From Phenylobacterium sp. (lineage in GTDB: Bacteria; Pseudomonadota; Alphaproteobacteria; Caulobacterales; Caulobacteraceae), in contig JADBZH010000012.1 in assembly GCA_020402585.1 (NCBI GenBank), positions 1 through 61,598 on the forward strand: a stretch of DNA of 61,598 nt. Reading direction: 5' to 3'. The translations under genes were made by a program, and so were the position numbers. A model generated the notes under the pieces. That model was given only the letters and a program-made list of their open reading frames with translations. It had not been told where the DNA came from and searched no databases. Position 1 is the stretch's first letter. Each line of letters starts with the position of its first letter. This document shows positions 48,379-56,255 of the stretch, piece by piece.

Positions 48379-49323
48379 ATGGGCGCACTTGACGGAAAAG
48401 TGGTTCTGGTCACCGGCGGCGGCAACGGCATTGGCCGCGACTGCGCGCTCATCGCGGCCCAGGAGGGCGCGAAGGTCGTGGTCAACGACCTGGGCGGCGG
48501 TCTGAAGGGCGGCGACGAGGGCGACGCCGGTCCCGCCGAGGCGGTGGCCCGGGAAATCCGCGCCGCGGGCGGCGAGGCGGTCTCCAACTCCGAGAGCGTG
48601 ACCAGCATGAAGGCCGTGCAGGGCATGGTCGAACAGGCCCGGGACACCTTCGGCGGCCTGCACGCCGTGATCAATCCGGCCGGCATCCTGCGCGACGTCA
48701 TGTTCCACAAGATGAGCGAGGACGACTGGGACCGGGTCATCGACGTGCACATGCGCGGCTCCTTCAACGTCGCCCGGGCCACCATCGAGCTTTTCCGCGA
48801 GCAGAACGACGGCGCCTACATGTTCTTCACCTCGACCTCGGGCCTGTTCGGCAATGTCGGCCAGGCCAACTACGGCGCGGCCAAGATGGGCATCGCCGGC
48901 CTGTCGCGGATCATCGCCATGGAGGGCGCCCGCAACAACGTGCGCTCCAACTGCCTGGCGCCCGTGGCCTGGACCCGCATGACCCAGTCCGTGCCGGTCA
49001 AGGATGAGGCCGCCGCCGCCCGTCGGGCCGTGATGGCCGAGACGATCCGCGCCGACCAGCCGGCCCGTTTCTCCGTGGCCATGGTGGCTCCGGCCGCAGC
49101 CCATGTCTCGGGCCAGATCTTCGGCGCCTCGGGCGAGAACATCATCCTCTACTCCCAGCCCCGTCCGGTCGAGACCGTGACCAAGCCTGAGGGCTGGACG
49201 GTCCAGTCCATCCTGGACGAGGCCGTGCCGAAGATGGCGCCCAAGTTCTTCGACCTGAACCGCGGCCCCCTGCCGGGCGGCAACAACGCCCAGCAGCCCG
49301 CCGCCGCCAAGCCGGCGTCCTGA
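48379..49323 (+). CDS. Short-chain dehydrogenase, HSD17B4/MFE-2-like
   Basis: 314 aa. Nucleotide-binding GGGNGIGRDCAL, the VVNDLGGGLKGGDEG stretch typical of 3-hydroxyacyl-CoA dehydrogenase domains of MFE-2, NPAGILRD, and the catalytic Ser/Tyr/Lys set (TSTSGLFGNVGQANYGAAK). A C-terminal extension of about 60 residues follows the Rossmann domain. Beta-oxidation or steroid/fatty acyl chemistry is likely. ATG at 48379 has GGGAGG upstream. Confidence 0.9.
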   Translation: MGALDGKVVLVTGGGNGIGRDCALIAAQEGAKVVVNDLGGGLKGGDEGDAGPAEAVAREIRAAGGEAVSNSESVTSMKAVQGMVEQARDTFGGLHAVINPAGILRDVMFHKMSEDDWDRVIDVHMRGSFNVARATIELFREQNDGAYMFFTSTSGLFGNVGQANYGAAKMGIAGLSRIIAMEGARNNVRSNCLAPVAWTRMTQSVPVKDEAAAARRAVMAETIRADQPARFSVAMVAPAAAHVSGQIFGASGENIILYSQPRPVETVTKPEGWTVQSILDEAVPKMAPKFFDLNRGPLPGGNNAQQPAAAKPAS

Positions 49324-49330
49324 GACCGGC

Positions 49331-49360
49331 TCCCCGGCCAGGCCCTGACCTGGCCGGGGA
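49331..49360. terminator. Perfect 12-bp hairpin after the SDR gene
   Basis: TCCCCGGCCAGG and CCTGGCCGGGGA are perfect reverse complements around a 6-nt loop (CCCTGA), 8 bp past the SDR stop. There is no T run, so it may act as a transcript-end stabiliser or a weak terminator. Confidence 0.55.
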
Positions 49361-49427
49361 CGCCGACCGCGGAATCGGCGTCCGAAAACCGCCAGACATT
49401 CGCCTCGGATGAGACCATGCTGAGGCC

Positions 49428-50915
49428 ATGGACCTGGATCCCGCCGCCAGTTTTCGCGCCTTCGCCACCCGGGATGTCCGCCTCGACGGACAGCTGTTCG
49501 GGGGCGTGGTCACGACCGGAATCTATTGCCGGCCCGTCTGTCCGGCCCGGAAGCCGCGGCCCGAGAACGTGCGGTTCTTCAGTTCGGCTGCGGCGGCGCA
49601 GCTTGCCGGATTCCGGCCCTGCCTGAGGTGCCGCCCGGAAGCCGCCCCGGAACTCGGCGCCTGGAACGGGACCGCCAACACGGTCTCCCGCGCCCTGGCG
49701 CTGATCGACCTCGGGGCCCTGGACAGCGGCGACATTCAGGACCTGGCGGGGCGACTGGGCGTGGGAGAGCGACATCTCCGGCGCCTGTTCCAGGAGCACC
49801 TGGGGGCCTCGCCGGTCGCGGTGGCCCAGACCCGGCGGCTGCACATGGCCCGCCGACTGATCCGGGAGACCGGACTCTCCATGTCAGAGGTCGCCCTCGC
49901 CTCCGGCTTCGGCAGCCTGCGGCGCTTCAATGAGGCCTTCAGGGCCGCCTGCGGCCGGACGCCCTCCAGCCTGCGCCGCCGGCCCGGCGCAGAGGCGCAC
50001 CCCGCCGACGGGGTCACCCTGCGGCTCGCCTACCGACCACCCTACGACTGGCCCCGGATGCTGGACTTCTTCGCCCAGCGCCAGGTGGCGGGGGTCGAGC
50101 GGATCGACGGCCAGGCCTATGTGCGGACCCTGGCGGTTGCAGGCGCCGCCGGCGTGGTCCGTGTCGAGCCCGGGCGGGGCGACACCCTGTCCGCCAGTCT
50201 CTGGTTTCCGGACCTCCGCGTCCTTCCCCGGGTCCTGGCCCAGATCCGCAGGGTCTTCGACCTTGCCCTGGACCCCGAGCCCGTGCGGGCGCATCTGGGC
50301 GAAGATCCCGAACTCGGCCCCCTGTTCGCCCAGCATCCGGGCCTTCGGGCGCCCGGCGCCTGGGATGGCTTCGAGACGGCGGTCAGGGCCATCCTCGGCC
50401 AGCAGGTGACGGTCGTCGCCGCGCGGGGTCTGGCCAGCCGGCTGGCGGCCAACCATGGCGCCCACATCGACACCGAGCCCGCCCGCCGGTTCGGCCTGGA
50501 CAGGTTGTTCCCGGGACCGGAGCGTCTCGCCGACCTTGATCCCGAAACCCTGCCCATGCCCCGGGCGCGCGGCAGGGCCCTGGCGGCCATCGCCCGTCTG
50601 GCGACGGAGGACGCCCAGCTGTTTGCTCCGGGCCAGGATCTCGAAGGCGCCGTCCGCAGGCTCTCGGCCCTCCCCGGGGTGGGCGCCTGGACCGCCCAGT
50701 ACATCGCCATGCGCGCCCTGCGAGAGCCCGACGCCTTCCCGCATTCGGACCTGGCCCTCCTGAGGGCGGCTGCAGACCCGGAAGGTCGCAGGCCCACTCC
50801 CGAAGCCCTGCTGGCGCGGGCTGAGGCCTGGCGCCCCTGGCGAGCCTATGCCGCCGCCCATCTCTGGGCGAAGGACTCCGACGACGCCTCCCCCCGCAAA
50901 GGACCCGCCGAATGA
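49428..50915 (+). CDS. alkA: Ada-type sensor fused to AlkA DNA-3-methyladenine glycosylase
   Basis: 495 aa with three parts. An Ada N-terminal zinc domain (about 10-75) keeps all four cysteines (YCRPVCPA, CLRC); an AraC-type helix-turn-helix follows (about 85-180); a C-terminal AlkA domain (about 195-485) has the HhH motif LPGVGAWTAQYIAMRAL and catalytic Asp in PHSDLALL. The Ada part senses methylphosphotriesters and can activate transcription, while the AlkA part removes alkylated bases. The stop overlaps the ogt ATG by 4 nt. Confidence 0.93.
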   Translation: MDLDPAASFRAFATRDVRLDGQLFGGVVTTGIYCRPVCPARKPRPENVRFFSSAAAAQLAGFRPCLRCRPEAAPELGAWNGTANTVSRALALIDLGALDSGDIQDLAGRLGVGERHLRRLFQEHLGASPVAVAQTRRLHMARRLIRETGLSMSEVALASGFGSLRRFNEAFRAACGRTPSSLRRRPGAEAHPADGVTLRLAYRPPYDWPRMLDFFAQRQVAGVERIDGQAYVRTLAVAGAAGVVRVEPGRGDTLSASLWFPDLRVLPRVLAQIRRVFDLALDPEPVRAHLGEDPELGPLFAQHPGLRAPGAWDGFETAVRAILGQQVTVVAARGLASRLAANHGAHIDTEPARRFGLDRLFPGPERLADLDPETLPMPRARGRALAAIARLATEDAQLFAPGQDLEGAVRRLSALPGVGAWTAQYIAMRALREPDAFPHSDLALLRAAADPEGRRPTPEALLARAEAWRPWRAYAAAHLWAKDSDDASPRKGPAE

Positions 50916-51481
50916 AGATCGACGCGCCGCCGCCCCGCCGACTGACAGTCTCGGAGCTCGCCTCACCCCTCGGCCAGATCGAGGTGATCCTCGATGAGGC
51001 GGGGATCCTCCGGGGCCTGGACTTCGGCTCCGGCCTGCCGCGGATCCGGCAGCGCATGGCGCGCCTCTACCCCGGCCTTGCCCTCAGGGGGGGCGAGGCG
51101 CCCTCCCGGGTGGCCGAGACCCTGGAAGAATACTTCAAGGGCGCCCCGGACGCCCTGTCGCGGCTCGACTGCGCCACCGCGGGGACGCGCTTCCAGGAGC
51201 AGGTCTGGGCGGCCCTCTGCGACATTCCCCCTGGCGCAATCCGGAGCTATCTCGACATCGCGCTTCAAGTGGGCTCCCCAAAGGCCGTCCGGGCGGTGGG
51301 CCTGGCGAACGGAGCCAACCCCGTGGCCCTGCTGATCCCCTGCCACCGGGTTATCGGCGGGTCAGGCGCCCTCACCGGATATGCGGGAGGGCTGGAGCGC
51401 AAGGCCTGGCTCCTGGATCACGAAGGCGCTTCCCCGGGGTCGCGGACCCGGCGCCATTCGTCAGCGGTCATCTCCCAGTAG
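50912..51481 (+). CDS. ogt: Methylated-DNA-[protein]-cysteine S-methyltransferase
   Basis: 189 aa. Active-site PCHRV in LLIPCHRVIGGSGALTGYAGG, and the DNA-binding helix TRFQEQVWAALCDIPPG. It removes O6-methylguanine by suicide transfer. ATG at 50912 overlaps alkA, so the alkylation response is one transcript. The C-terminal 20 residues run past the usual family end and are antisense to the neighbouring GNAT gene for 64 nt. Confidence 0.94.
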   Translation: MKIDAPPPRRLTVSELASPLGQIEVILDEAGILRGLDFGSGLPRIRQRMARLYPGLALRGGEAPSRVAETLEEYFKGAPDALSRLDCATAGTRFQEQVWAALCDIPPGAIRSYLDIALQVGSPKAVRAVGLANGANPVALLIPCHRVIGGSGALTGYAGGLERKAWLLDHEGASPGSRTRRHSSAVISQ

Positions 51482-52047
51482 AGCGAGCGGCGGAGGGTTC
51501 CGTCCGGACGGCGGCTGTCGCGTTCGCCCATGGGGCGGAAGCCGGCGGCCTCGATCACCCGGGCGGAACGCACATTGTCCAGCGCCGCCGTCAGGCCGAT
51601 CAGGCGCACGCCCAGCACCTCGAACATCCAGCCGAAGGACCGGGCGGCGCCCGCGGTTCCCTGCCCCCGGTTCTGCCGATCGGCCCGGGTCGCACCGGCG
51701 ATCTCGGCGGAAGAGCGGTCCGGCCAGACGCTGAAGCGGGAGTAGCCGGCGACCTCGCCCTGCTCGTCCAGGGAGAGGATCAGCACCGCCTCACCCCGCG
51801 CCTGATCCGCCGCTGTCGCCTCGATCCAGGCCCGGACACTGTCCTCGGTGATCGGTCGGGGCAGGTCGTAGATCGGGTCCGAGACCCGGGGGTCGGCCAG
51901 CATCCGCGCCAGGGCGGCGGCGTGTCCGGAGACGGCGATGACCCGGTCAGGGCCCAGACTTGCGGGGTCCACCTCACGGACGCGCCGGCGGATGTCGGCC
52001 TCTTCCTCGGCGGTCGCCCGGAGGGCGGTGACGGGGGGATCGCTCAT
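51418..52047 (-). CDS. GNAT N-acetyltransferase (RimJ-like)
   Basis: 209 aa. Long N-terminal region, then the GNAT core: VAGYSRFSVWPDRSSAEIAG, the acetyl-CoA loop RQNRGQGTAGAARSF, LTAALDNVRSARVIEAAGF. This is the RimJ/RimL-like subgroup, so a protein or small-molecule amine is the likely acceptor. ATG at 52047; it overlaps the next GNAT stop by 4 nt. Confidence 0.87.
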   Translation of the reverse strand: MSDPPVTALRATAEEEADIRRRVREVDPASLGPDRVIAVSGHAAALARMLADPRVSDPIYDLPRPITEDSVRAWIEATAADQARGEAVLILSLDEQGEVAGYSRFSVWPDRSSAEIAGATRADRQNRGQGTAGAARSFGWMFEVLGVRLIGLTAALDNVRSARVIEAAGFRPMGERDSRRPDGTLRRSLYWEMTADEWRRVRDPGEAPS

Positions 52048-52529
52048 CGGGCCAGGGCCTCCAGGGCGGCGCCGGTCAGGCGACGTGTCGTCCACTCATC
52101 CATCGTCAGGGCGCCCAGGGAGTCATAGAAGCCGATGGCCGGGGCGTTCCAGTCCAGCACCGACCATTCCAGCCGCGCCAGGTCCTCATGAGCGCAGCGC
52201 CGGGCCAGGGCCTTCAGCAGGGCCAGTCCCGCCCCCGCCCCTCTGCGTTCCGGCCGGACGAAGAGGTCCTCCAGCCAGATCCCGTGCCGGCCCCGGAAGG
52301 TCGAGTAATTGTAGAACCACAGGGCGAAACCCACCGGCGCGCCGTCGATCTCGGCGATGTCGCAGAAGACCCGGGGCGCGGGCCCGAAGAGGTCCCGTTC
52401 GAGGTCGGCCAGGGTGGCCTCAACCTCATGCGACAGCCGCTCGTACGCCGCCAGGTCCAGGATGAAGCCGTGGATGGTCGCCAGGTCCTCCGGCCCGGCC
52501 GCCCGGACCCGGACCGCCTCAGACGGCAC
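52044..52529 (-). CDS. GNAT N-acetyltransferase, diamine/SSAT-like
   Basis: 161 aa. FALWFYNYSTFRGRHGIWLE and LFVRPERRGAGAGLALLKAL are typical of the spermidine/spermine (SSAT) subgroup; the end ALTMDEWTTRRL also fits. The start is GTG at 52529, overlapping the metallo-beta-lactamase stop by 11 nt, so the three minus-strand genes 53583-51418 are coupled. Confidence 0.88.
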   Translation of the reverse strand: MPSEAVRVRAAGPEDLATIHGFILDLAAYERLSHEVEATLADLERDLFGPAPRVFCDIAEIDGAPVGFALWFYNYSTFRGRHGIWLEDLFVRPERRGAGAGLALLKALARRCAHEDLARLEWSVLDWNAPAIGFYDSLGALTMDEWTTRRLTGAALEALAR

Positions 52530-53583
52530 GGTACCAGTCCACCCCGGCCTCGTCCTGGGTGCGGACGGCCTGGCCCCGGGCCAGCAGGCAGTTGAGGTGG
52601 GCCAGGCTCTCGCCCGTGGCCATGCCCAGGGTCCAGCGGTCGATCTTGCGCCGGAAGAGGATGTGGAAGGTGTCGATGGCCCGCTTCGGCTCTTCCAGCA
52701 GCTTGTGCAGCCGGATGAGGCTGCGCTCGTGCCCGCCGATCAGGTGATCGATCCGGGCGTGCAGGCCATGGAAGGGCTCGTTGTGGGCCGGCAGGACCAG
52801 GACGTCGTCAGGGATGATCCCGCGGATCCGGGCGAGGGAGGTCAGCCAGTCGGTCAGGGGGTCGCCGGCAGGTTCCGTCGGGAAGACCGAGACGTTGGAG
52901 GTGATCTTGGGCAGGACCTGGTCGCCGCTGATCATCAGCTTCAGCTCGGGGCACCAGAGGCAGGCGTGTTCCGGTGAGTGGCCCGAGCCGACCACCACCT
53001 TCCAGTCATGGTCGCCGATCGGGATGACGTCGCCGTCGGACAGGCGCTGGAAGCTGTCGGGCAGGGCGTGGAGGCTCTTTCCAAACCCGCCGAAGCGGGC
53101 CCGGTAGTCCTCCAGGGCCTCCTCGTCCCAGCCGGCGGCCCGGTAGAAGACCAGGGCGTCCTCAGGCGCCTCGCGGCCTGTGTCGGCCGACAGGGACCGG
53201 CACATCAGGAACTCCAGCCGGGTGATCCAGAGGCGGCACCCGAACTTGCGAGTCATCCAGCCGGACATGCCGATATGGTCGGGGTGCATGTGGGTCACGA
53301 AGACCCGGGTGACCGGCAGGCCCTCCAGGGGACCGGCCAGGGCCTTGCGCCAGGACTCCCGGGTCGCCTGTCCCCCCAGGCCGGTGTCGACAATCGCCCA
53401 GCCGCCCGCCTCGCGGATCGCCCAGACATTGATCCAGGCCAGCGACCCGCCGAGGGGCATCCTCAGCCACTTCACCCCGGGGGCGACGTCCACCGCCTCG
53501 CCCTGCTCCGGCCCGCCCGGGAAGGGATAGGTGATCTTGGCCTTGTGGGCCTCCTGGACCGGATCTTCGAAACCATCTCGCAT
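52519..53583 (-). CDS. Metallo-beta-lactamase-fold hydrolase
   Basis: 354 aa. Metal motif THMHPDHIG, a second His in SGHSPEHACL, Asp in SGDQVLPKIT and an end with HIL/HLN. Probably a thioesterase or glyoxalase II-like enzyme; the extra C-terminal domain (HARIDHLIGGHERSL onward) is the BLACT-type helical cap. ATG at 53583 with AAGGAG 7 nt upstream is preferred over a 7-codon extension. Confidence 0.88.
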   Translation of the reverse strand: MRDGFEDPVQEAHKAKITYPFPGGPEQGEAVDVAPGVKWLRMPLGGSLAWINVWAIREAGGWAIVDTGLGGQATRESWRKALAGPLEGLPVTRVFVTHMHPDHIGMSGWMTRKFGCRLWITRLEFLMCRSLSADTGREAPEDALVFYRAAGWDEEALEDYRARFGGFGKSLHALPDSFQRLSDGDVIPIGDHDWKVVVGSGHSPEHACLWCPELKLMISGDQVLPKITSNVSVFPTEPAGDPLTDWLTSLARIRGIIPDDVLVLPAHNEPFHGLHARIDHLIGGHERSLIRLHKLLEEPKRAIDTFHILFRRKIDRWTLGMATGESLAHLNCLLARGQAVRTQDEAGVDWYRAV

Positions 53584-53768
53584 GAACAGACTCCTTGGCC
53601 GCACAGTGTCAGCCCTTGCCGCGCGCGGATCAAATCGAAATCCCGCGAGGGCGCCGTCAAATGGTCACAGGCGCATTGCAGACTTTTCCCGGATCAAGGC
53701 GACTTGCAGTCAGGCGCAGCAAGGGATTAAGACCCATGGGAACAGATATTCCCGGAGGGAACCCCACG

Positions 53769-55094
53769 ATGAAACGCGTCGCAATCGGCCTGGCCACCGC
53801 GGCCCTGGCCCTGGCCTTGGGAACGGTGACCGCCGTCTCGGCCTCCAAGAAGGAAGAGGCCGCCCTGGCCGCCGCGCGGACCGCAGGCATGGCGCAGGCG
53901 CCCGCAGTCGCCCAGGCCGCAGGCATCGCCTGCCAGGTCACCGACGCCCGCCTCGTCGGCAAGATGAGGGATCCGAAGACCAAGGCCGAAACCAGCTATT
54001 TCGAGATCGACTGTGACCGCGGCGTCGGCTTCGTCCTGCAGGCCCCCCCTGCGGGCGTGAAGCCCACCGCCTTCAGCTGCATCGAGGCCAACTCGCCCCA
54101 GCCCGACGGCAAGCCGCCGTCCCTGCCCTGCAAGCTGCCGGGCAACGCCAATCCCCTGGCCGATCTTGCGCCCCTGCTGACCAAGGCGGGCCTCAACTGC
54201 ACGCCCGACGGCGCCCGGGGCATCGGCCAGACCTCGAAGAACACCTTCCTGGAAGTGTCCTGCCAGGGCGGCTCCGGCTACGTTCTCCAGATCGACGCAC
54301 CCGCCAATCCGGACGGCTCGGCGGTGGCCAACGACTGCCTGGTCTTCGACGCCAGCGACGGCAACATCAAGTGCACCCTGCATGACGCCGCCTACCGCCT
54401 CGCCGTGGTCGATCGTTATGTGGCCGCGGCCAACAATGGCTGCGTCGCGAAGGACCGCCGTTACATCGGCATGTCCCAGGCCGGATCGATCTATTACGAA
54501 GCCGCCTGCCAGGACGGCAAGGGCTACATCTACAAGGTCGACAAGGGCCAGCTGTCCCAGACCACGTCCTGCGAGAAGGCCATGGCCCTGCTGGGCGGTT
54601 GCACCCTGACGGACGCCAAGGAGGCCCAGACCGCCCAGGCCGGCCTCTATTCGAACCTCGCCAAGAAGGCCGGCTTCGACTGCCAGGTCGCCAAGTACGC
54701 CCCCTTCCCCTCGCCTCCCAGCCGGGACGTGGTCGAGTTGTCCTGCGGCAACCGGCCGGACGGCGCCGTCGGCATCTTCACCACCAAGGCCGAGACGACC
54801 CAGGTGGTCGACTGCGCCCGCGCGCCGGTCGTCGGCTACCGCTGCTCGTTCTCCAAGCCGGAGACGTCCCTCAAGGCGGTGACCGCGGACCTGAAGAAGA
54901 TGGGCAAGAACGAGTGCGAGGTGTCCGCCGTCCGCGTCATGGGTAAGACCGCCGCCGGGACCACCTACCTCGAGACCGCCTGCGCCGACGGCCTCAAGGG
55001 CTACATCCTGGAGTACAAGAGCGAGCCCCTGACCCCGGTCAACGCCGTGGGCTGCGCCTTCTCCAAGGACTGCAGCCTGCCCGGCAACAAGTAG
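53769..55094 (+). CDS. Secreted five-module cysteine-repeat protein
   Basis: 441 aa, not recognised. After the signal peptide (cut near VSASKK) come five tandem modules of about 60-75 residues starting near residues 57, 147, 224, 301 and 386. Each has the order Cys, a Gly-rich turn (VGK, IGQ, IGM, MGK), an aromatic segment and Glu/Asp before Cys (YFEIDC, FLEVSC, YYEAAC, VVELSC, YLETAC), a G-[FY]-[VI] strand (GFVLQA, GYVLQI, GYIYKV, VGIFTT, GYILEY), then two more cysteines ending CxL/CxF. GGAGG precedes ATG 53769. Two disulfides per module are likely; ligand unknown. Confidence 0.8.
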   Translation: MKRVAIGLATAALALALGTVTAVSASKKEEAALAAARTAGMAQAPAVAQAAGIACQVTDARLVGKMRDPKTKAETSYFEIDCDRGVGFVLQAPPAGVKPTAFSCIEANSPQPDGKPPSLPCKLPGNANPLADLAPLLTKAGLNCTPDGARGIGQTSKNTFLEVSCQGGSGYVLQIDAPANPDGSAVANDCLVFDASDGNIKCTLHDAAYRLAVVDRYVAAANNGCVAKDRRYIGMSQAGSIYYEAACQDGKGYIYKVDKGQLSQTTSCEKAMALLGGCTLTDAKEAQTAQAGLYSNLAKKAGFDCQVAKYAPFPSPPSRDVVELSCGNRPDGAVGIFTTKAETTQVVDCARAPVVGYRCSFSKPETSLKAVTADLKKMGKNECEVSAVRVMGKTAAGTTYLETACADGLKGYILEYKSEPLTPVNAVGCAFSKDCSLPGNK

Positions 55095-55118
55095 GACCGG
55101 CTCACCCCGGAACGACGA

Positions 55119-55152
55119 GGGCCCGCGGGATCGCTCCCGCGGGCCCCTTTTT
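55119..55152 (+). terminator. Intrinsic terminator after the cysteine-repeat gene
   Basis: GGGCCCGCGGGA / TCCCGCGGGCCC around loop TCGC, followed by CTTTTT; a textbook rho-independent terminator 25 bp past the stop. Confidence 0.95.
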
Positions 55153-55200
55153 CTGGCGATAATTGACTTGACGCAGTGAATCGGGCGAGCCTTTGGCTCG

Positions 55201-55857
55201 ATGGTCGACGAATCGGAGATAACCGAAGAAGAGTTCGAGCAGTGGCTGAGTCCCAAGGGTGTGGGCGACCTACTCGAAGAGCATCTGCACCATGGCACTT
55301 GGCGACCGCTGTTGCTGAAGCGCATCGAGGATGAAGATGCTCACGTAGCAGCGCGGAAAGCGATCTATCGTCAGGGATCGCGGGAGAACCCTCCGCGCCA
55401 TCGAGAGCGGCTCCCTCGGGCCTATTGGAGGGAGATTAGACCCAGCGCAACCGATCGCTTCTGGTCCTCCGGAGACATTACGCTCAAGATTCCGGCAACG
55501 TCCTCCTACTCAACAGCCACACTTATCTCGTGCGTTGATGTGCGATTCGAGCCGGAGGGGGTTCGGCGACTGATTCCCAGCGTATCGCGCTGGAAACTGG
55601 TCCCGGTGGACGCACCAATTGCCCCAGCTATTGCCCCAGCGTCGAAAGCCGTTAGAGGCGCGCCGGTCACGAAAGCCGTGATTGACGCGTGGTACTACGC
55701 GCAGACGTCAGAAATTCAAGCTCTCAGTGTTCGAAATCTCTGGGTTCGCGCGAAGGCGGACTTGGGCAGAGACTTCCCCCGCAAGCTGGTGGAGCACTTC
55801 GGAAAGGGGCGCAGCACAGGTCCGCGGCGCGCCACCGGACCTATTGCCCCGCACTAA
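55201..55857 (+). CDS. Orphan protein of unknown function in a lower-GC patch
   Basis: 218 aa, not recognised. Acidic N terminus (ESEITEEEFEQWL), a helical region, then a basic C terminus (KADLGRDFPRKLVEHFGKG, RRATGPIAP). No signal peptide or membrane segment. Codon use and GC are lower than in neighbours, and it carries a 12-nt in-frame duplication giving IAPAIAPA. There is no ribosome-binding site: a 6-bp hairpin (CGAGCC/GGCTCG, 55186-55200) ends exactly at the ATG, so the start is doubtful. It ends in a clear terminator. Probably acquired by transfer. Confidence 0.55.
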   Translation: MVDESEITEEEFEQWLSPKGVGDLLEEHLHHGTWRPLLLKRIEDEDAHVAARKAIYRQGSRENPPRHRERLPRAYWREIRPSATDRFWSSGDITLKIPATSSYSTATLISCVDVRFEPEGVRRLIPSVSRWKLVPVDAPIAPAIAPASKAVRGAPVTKAVIDAWYYAQTSEIQALSVRNLWVRAKADLGRDFPRKLVEHFGKGRSTGPRRATGPIAPH

Positions 55858-55885
55858 TTGCCCCAGGGCATTTTCTGGGGCAATT
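55856..55885 (+). terminator. Intrinsic terminator of the orphan gene
   Basis: AATTGCCCCAG / CTGGGGCAATT, a perfect 11-bp stem with an 8-nt loop, followed by TCTTG. The left arm overlaps the stop codon of the orphan gene. Confidence 0.8.
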
Positions 55886-55991
55886 TCTTGACCGACAGGG
55901 AAATAGACTGGTCAAACAGACCGTAAGACCCTGATCCCACTGACCAACCGGCACCTCGCCGGCGGCCAGCGGGAGAACACACCATGTCACC

Positions 55992-56135
55992 GTGATCCTA
56001 GAGCCAGATACGGAAACGGACGGCCTCTGCCAGGAGGTCCGTCCGTCCGTCACCAACCGGGCCGCGTTGCGGCGAGGCAGGCTCTGCGAAATCGTAGTCT
56101 CTCACAACGCGGCCCTTTCTCAAAGAAAGGACTGA
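55992..56135 (+). CDS. Possible 47-aa ORF upstream of the Arg-rich mini-gene
   Basis: A GTG-initiated frame that runs through the two large hairpins and stops one base before the ATG of the 28-aa ORF (TGAGATG), which would allow translational coupling. No similarity is recognised. The overlap with strong stems suggests that, if translated at all, it may serve regulation rather than make a stable protein. Confidence 0.2.
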   Translation: MILEPDTETDGLCQEVRPSVTNRAALRRGRLCEIVVSHNAALSQRKD

Positions 56136-56136
56136 G

Positions 56137-56223
56137 ATGCGTACCCGCATCAAGAACAGGCGGCCTCGCCGCGTCCGTCACGTCTTCCGTGTGCGTCATG
56201 CGTATCGGAGGACCAGCATCTAA
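56137..56223 (+). CDS. 28-aa arginine-rich micro-protein candidate
   Basis: ATG preceded by AAAGGA at good spacing. The peptide (MRTRIKNRRPRR then VRHVFRVRHAYRRTSI) contains 12 arginines, one lysine and two histidines, with no acidic residue. It is followed by a perfect 9-bp hairpin with a GCAA tetraloop. It could be a nucleic-acid-binding or membrane-active peptide, or a leader peptide read for arginine codons. It does not match ribosomal L34 or L36. Confidence 0.4.
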   Translation: MRTRIKNRRPRRVRHVFRVRHAYRRTSI

Positions 56224-56255
56224 TCAGGGAGCCGCTGGGGGCAACCCCAGCGGAC

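Larger units (their letters stand above)
55908..56255 (+). other. Chain of RNA hairpins with embedded micro-ORFs
   Basis: Plus-strand hairpins follow one another: CCGGC/GCCGG just before a GGGAG ribosome-binding site; ACGGACGGCCTC/GAGGTCCGTCCGT (56016-56046, 12 bp with one bulged base); GGGCCGCGTTG/CAACGCGGCCC (56059-56115, 11 bp, then TTTCT); and CCGCTGGGG-GCAA-CCCCAGCGG (56232-56253). Between them lie a three-codon ORF (ATG TCA CCG TGA, 55984-55995), a 47-codon frame and the 28-codon arginine-rich ORF. It looks like a leader or attenuator, or a small-RNA locus. Confidence 0.4.
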
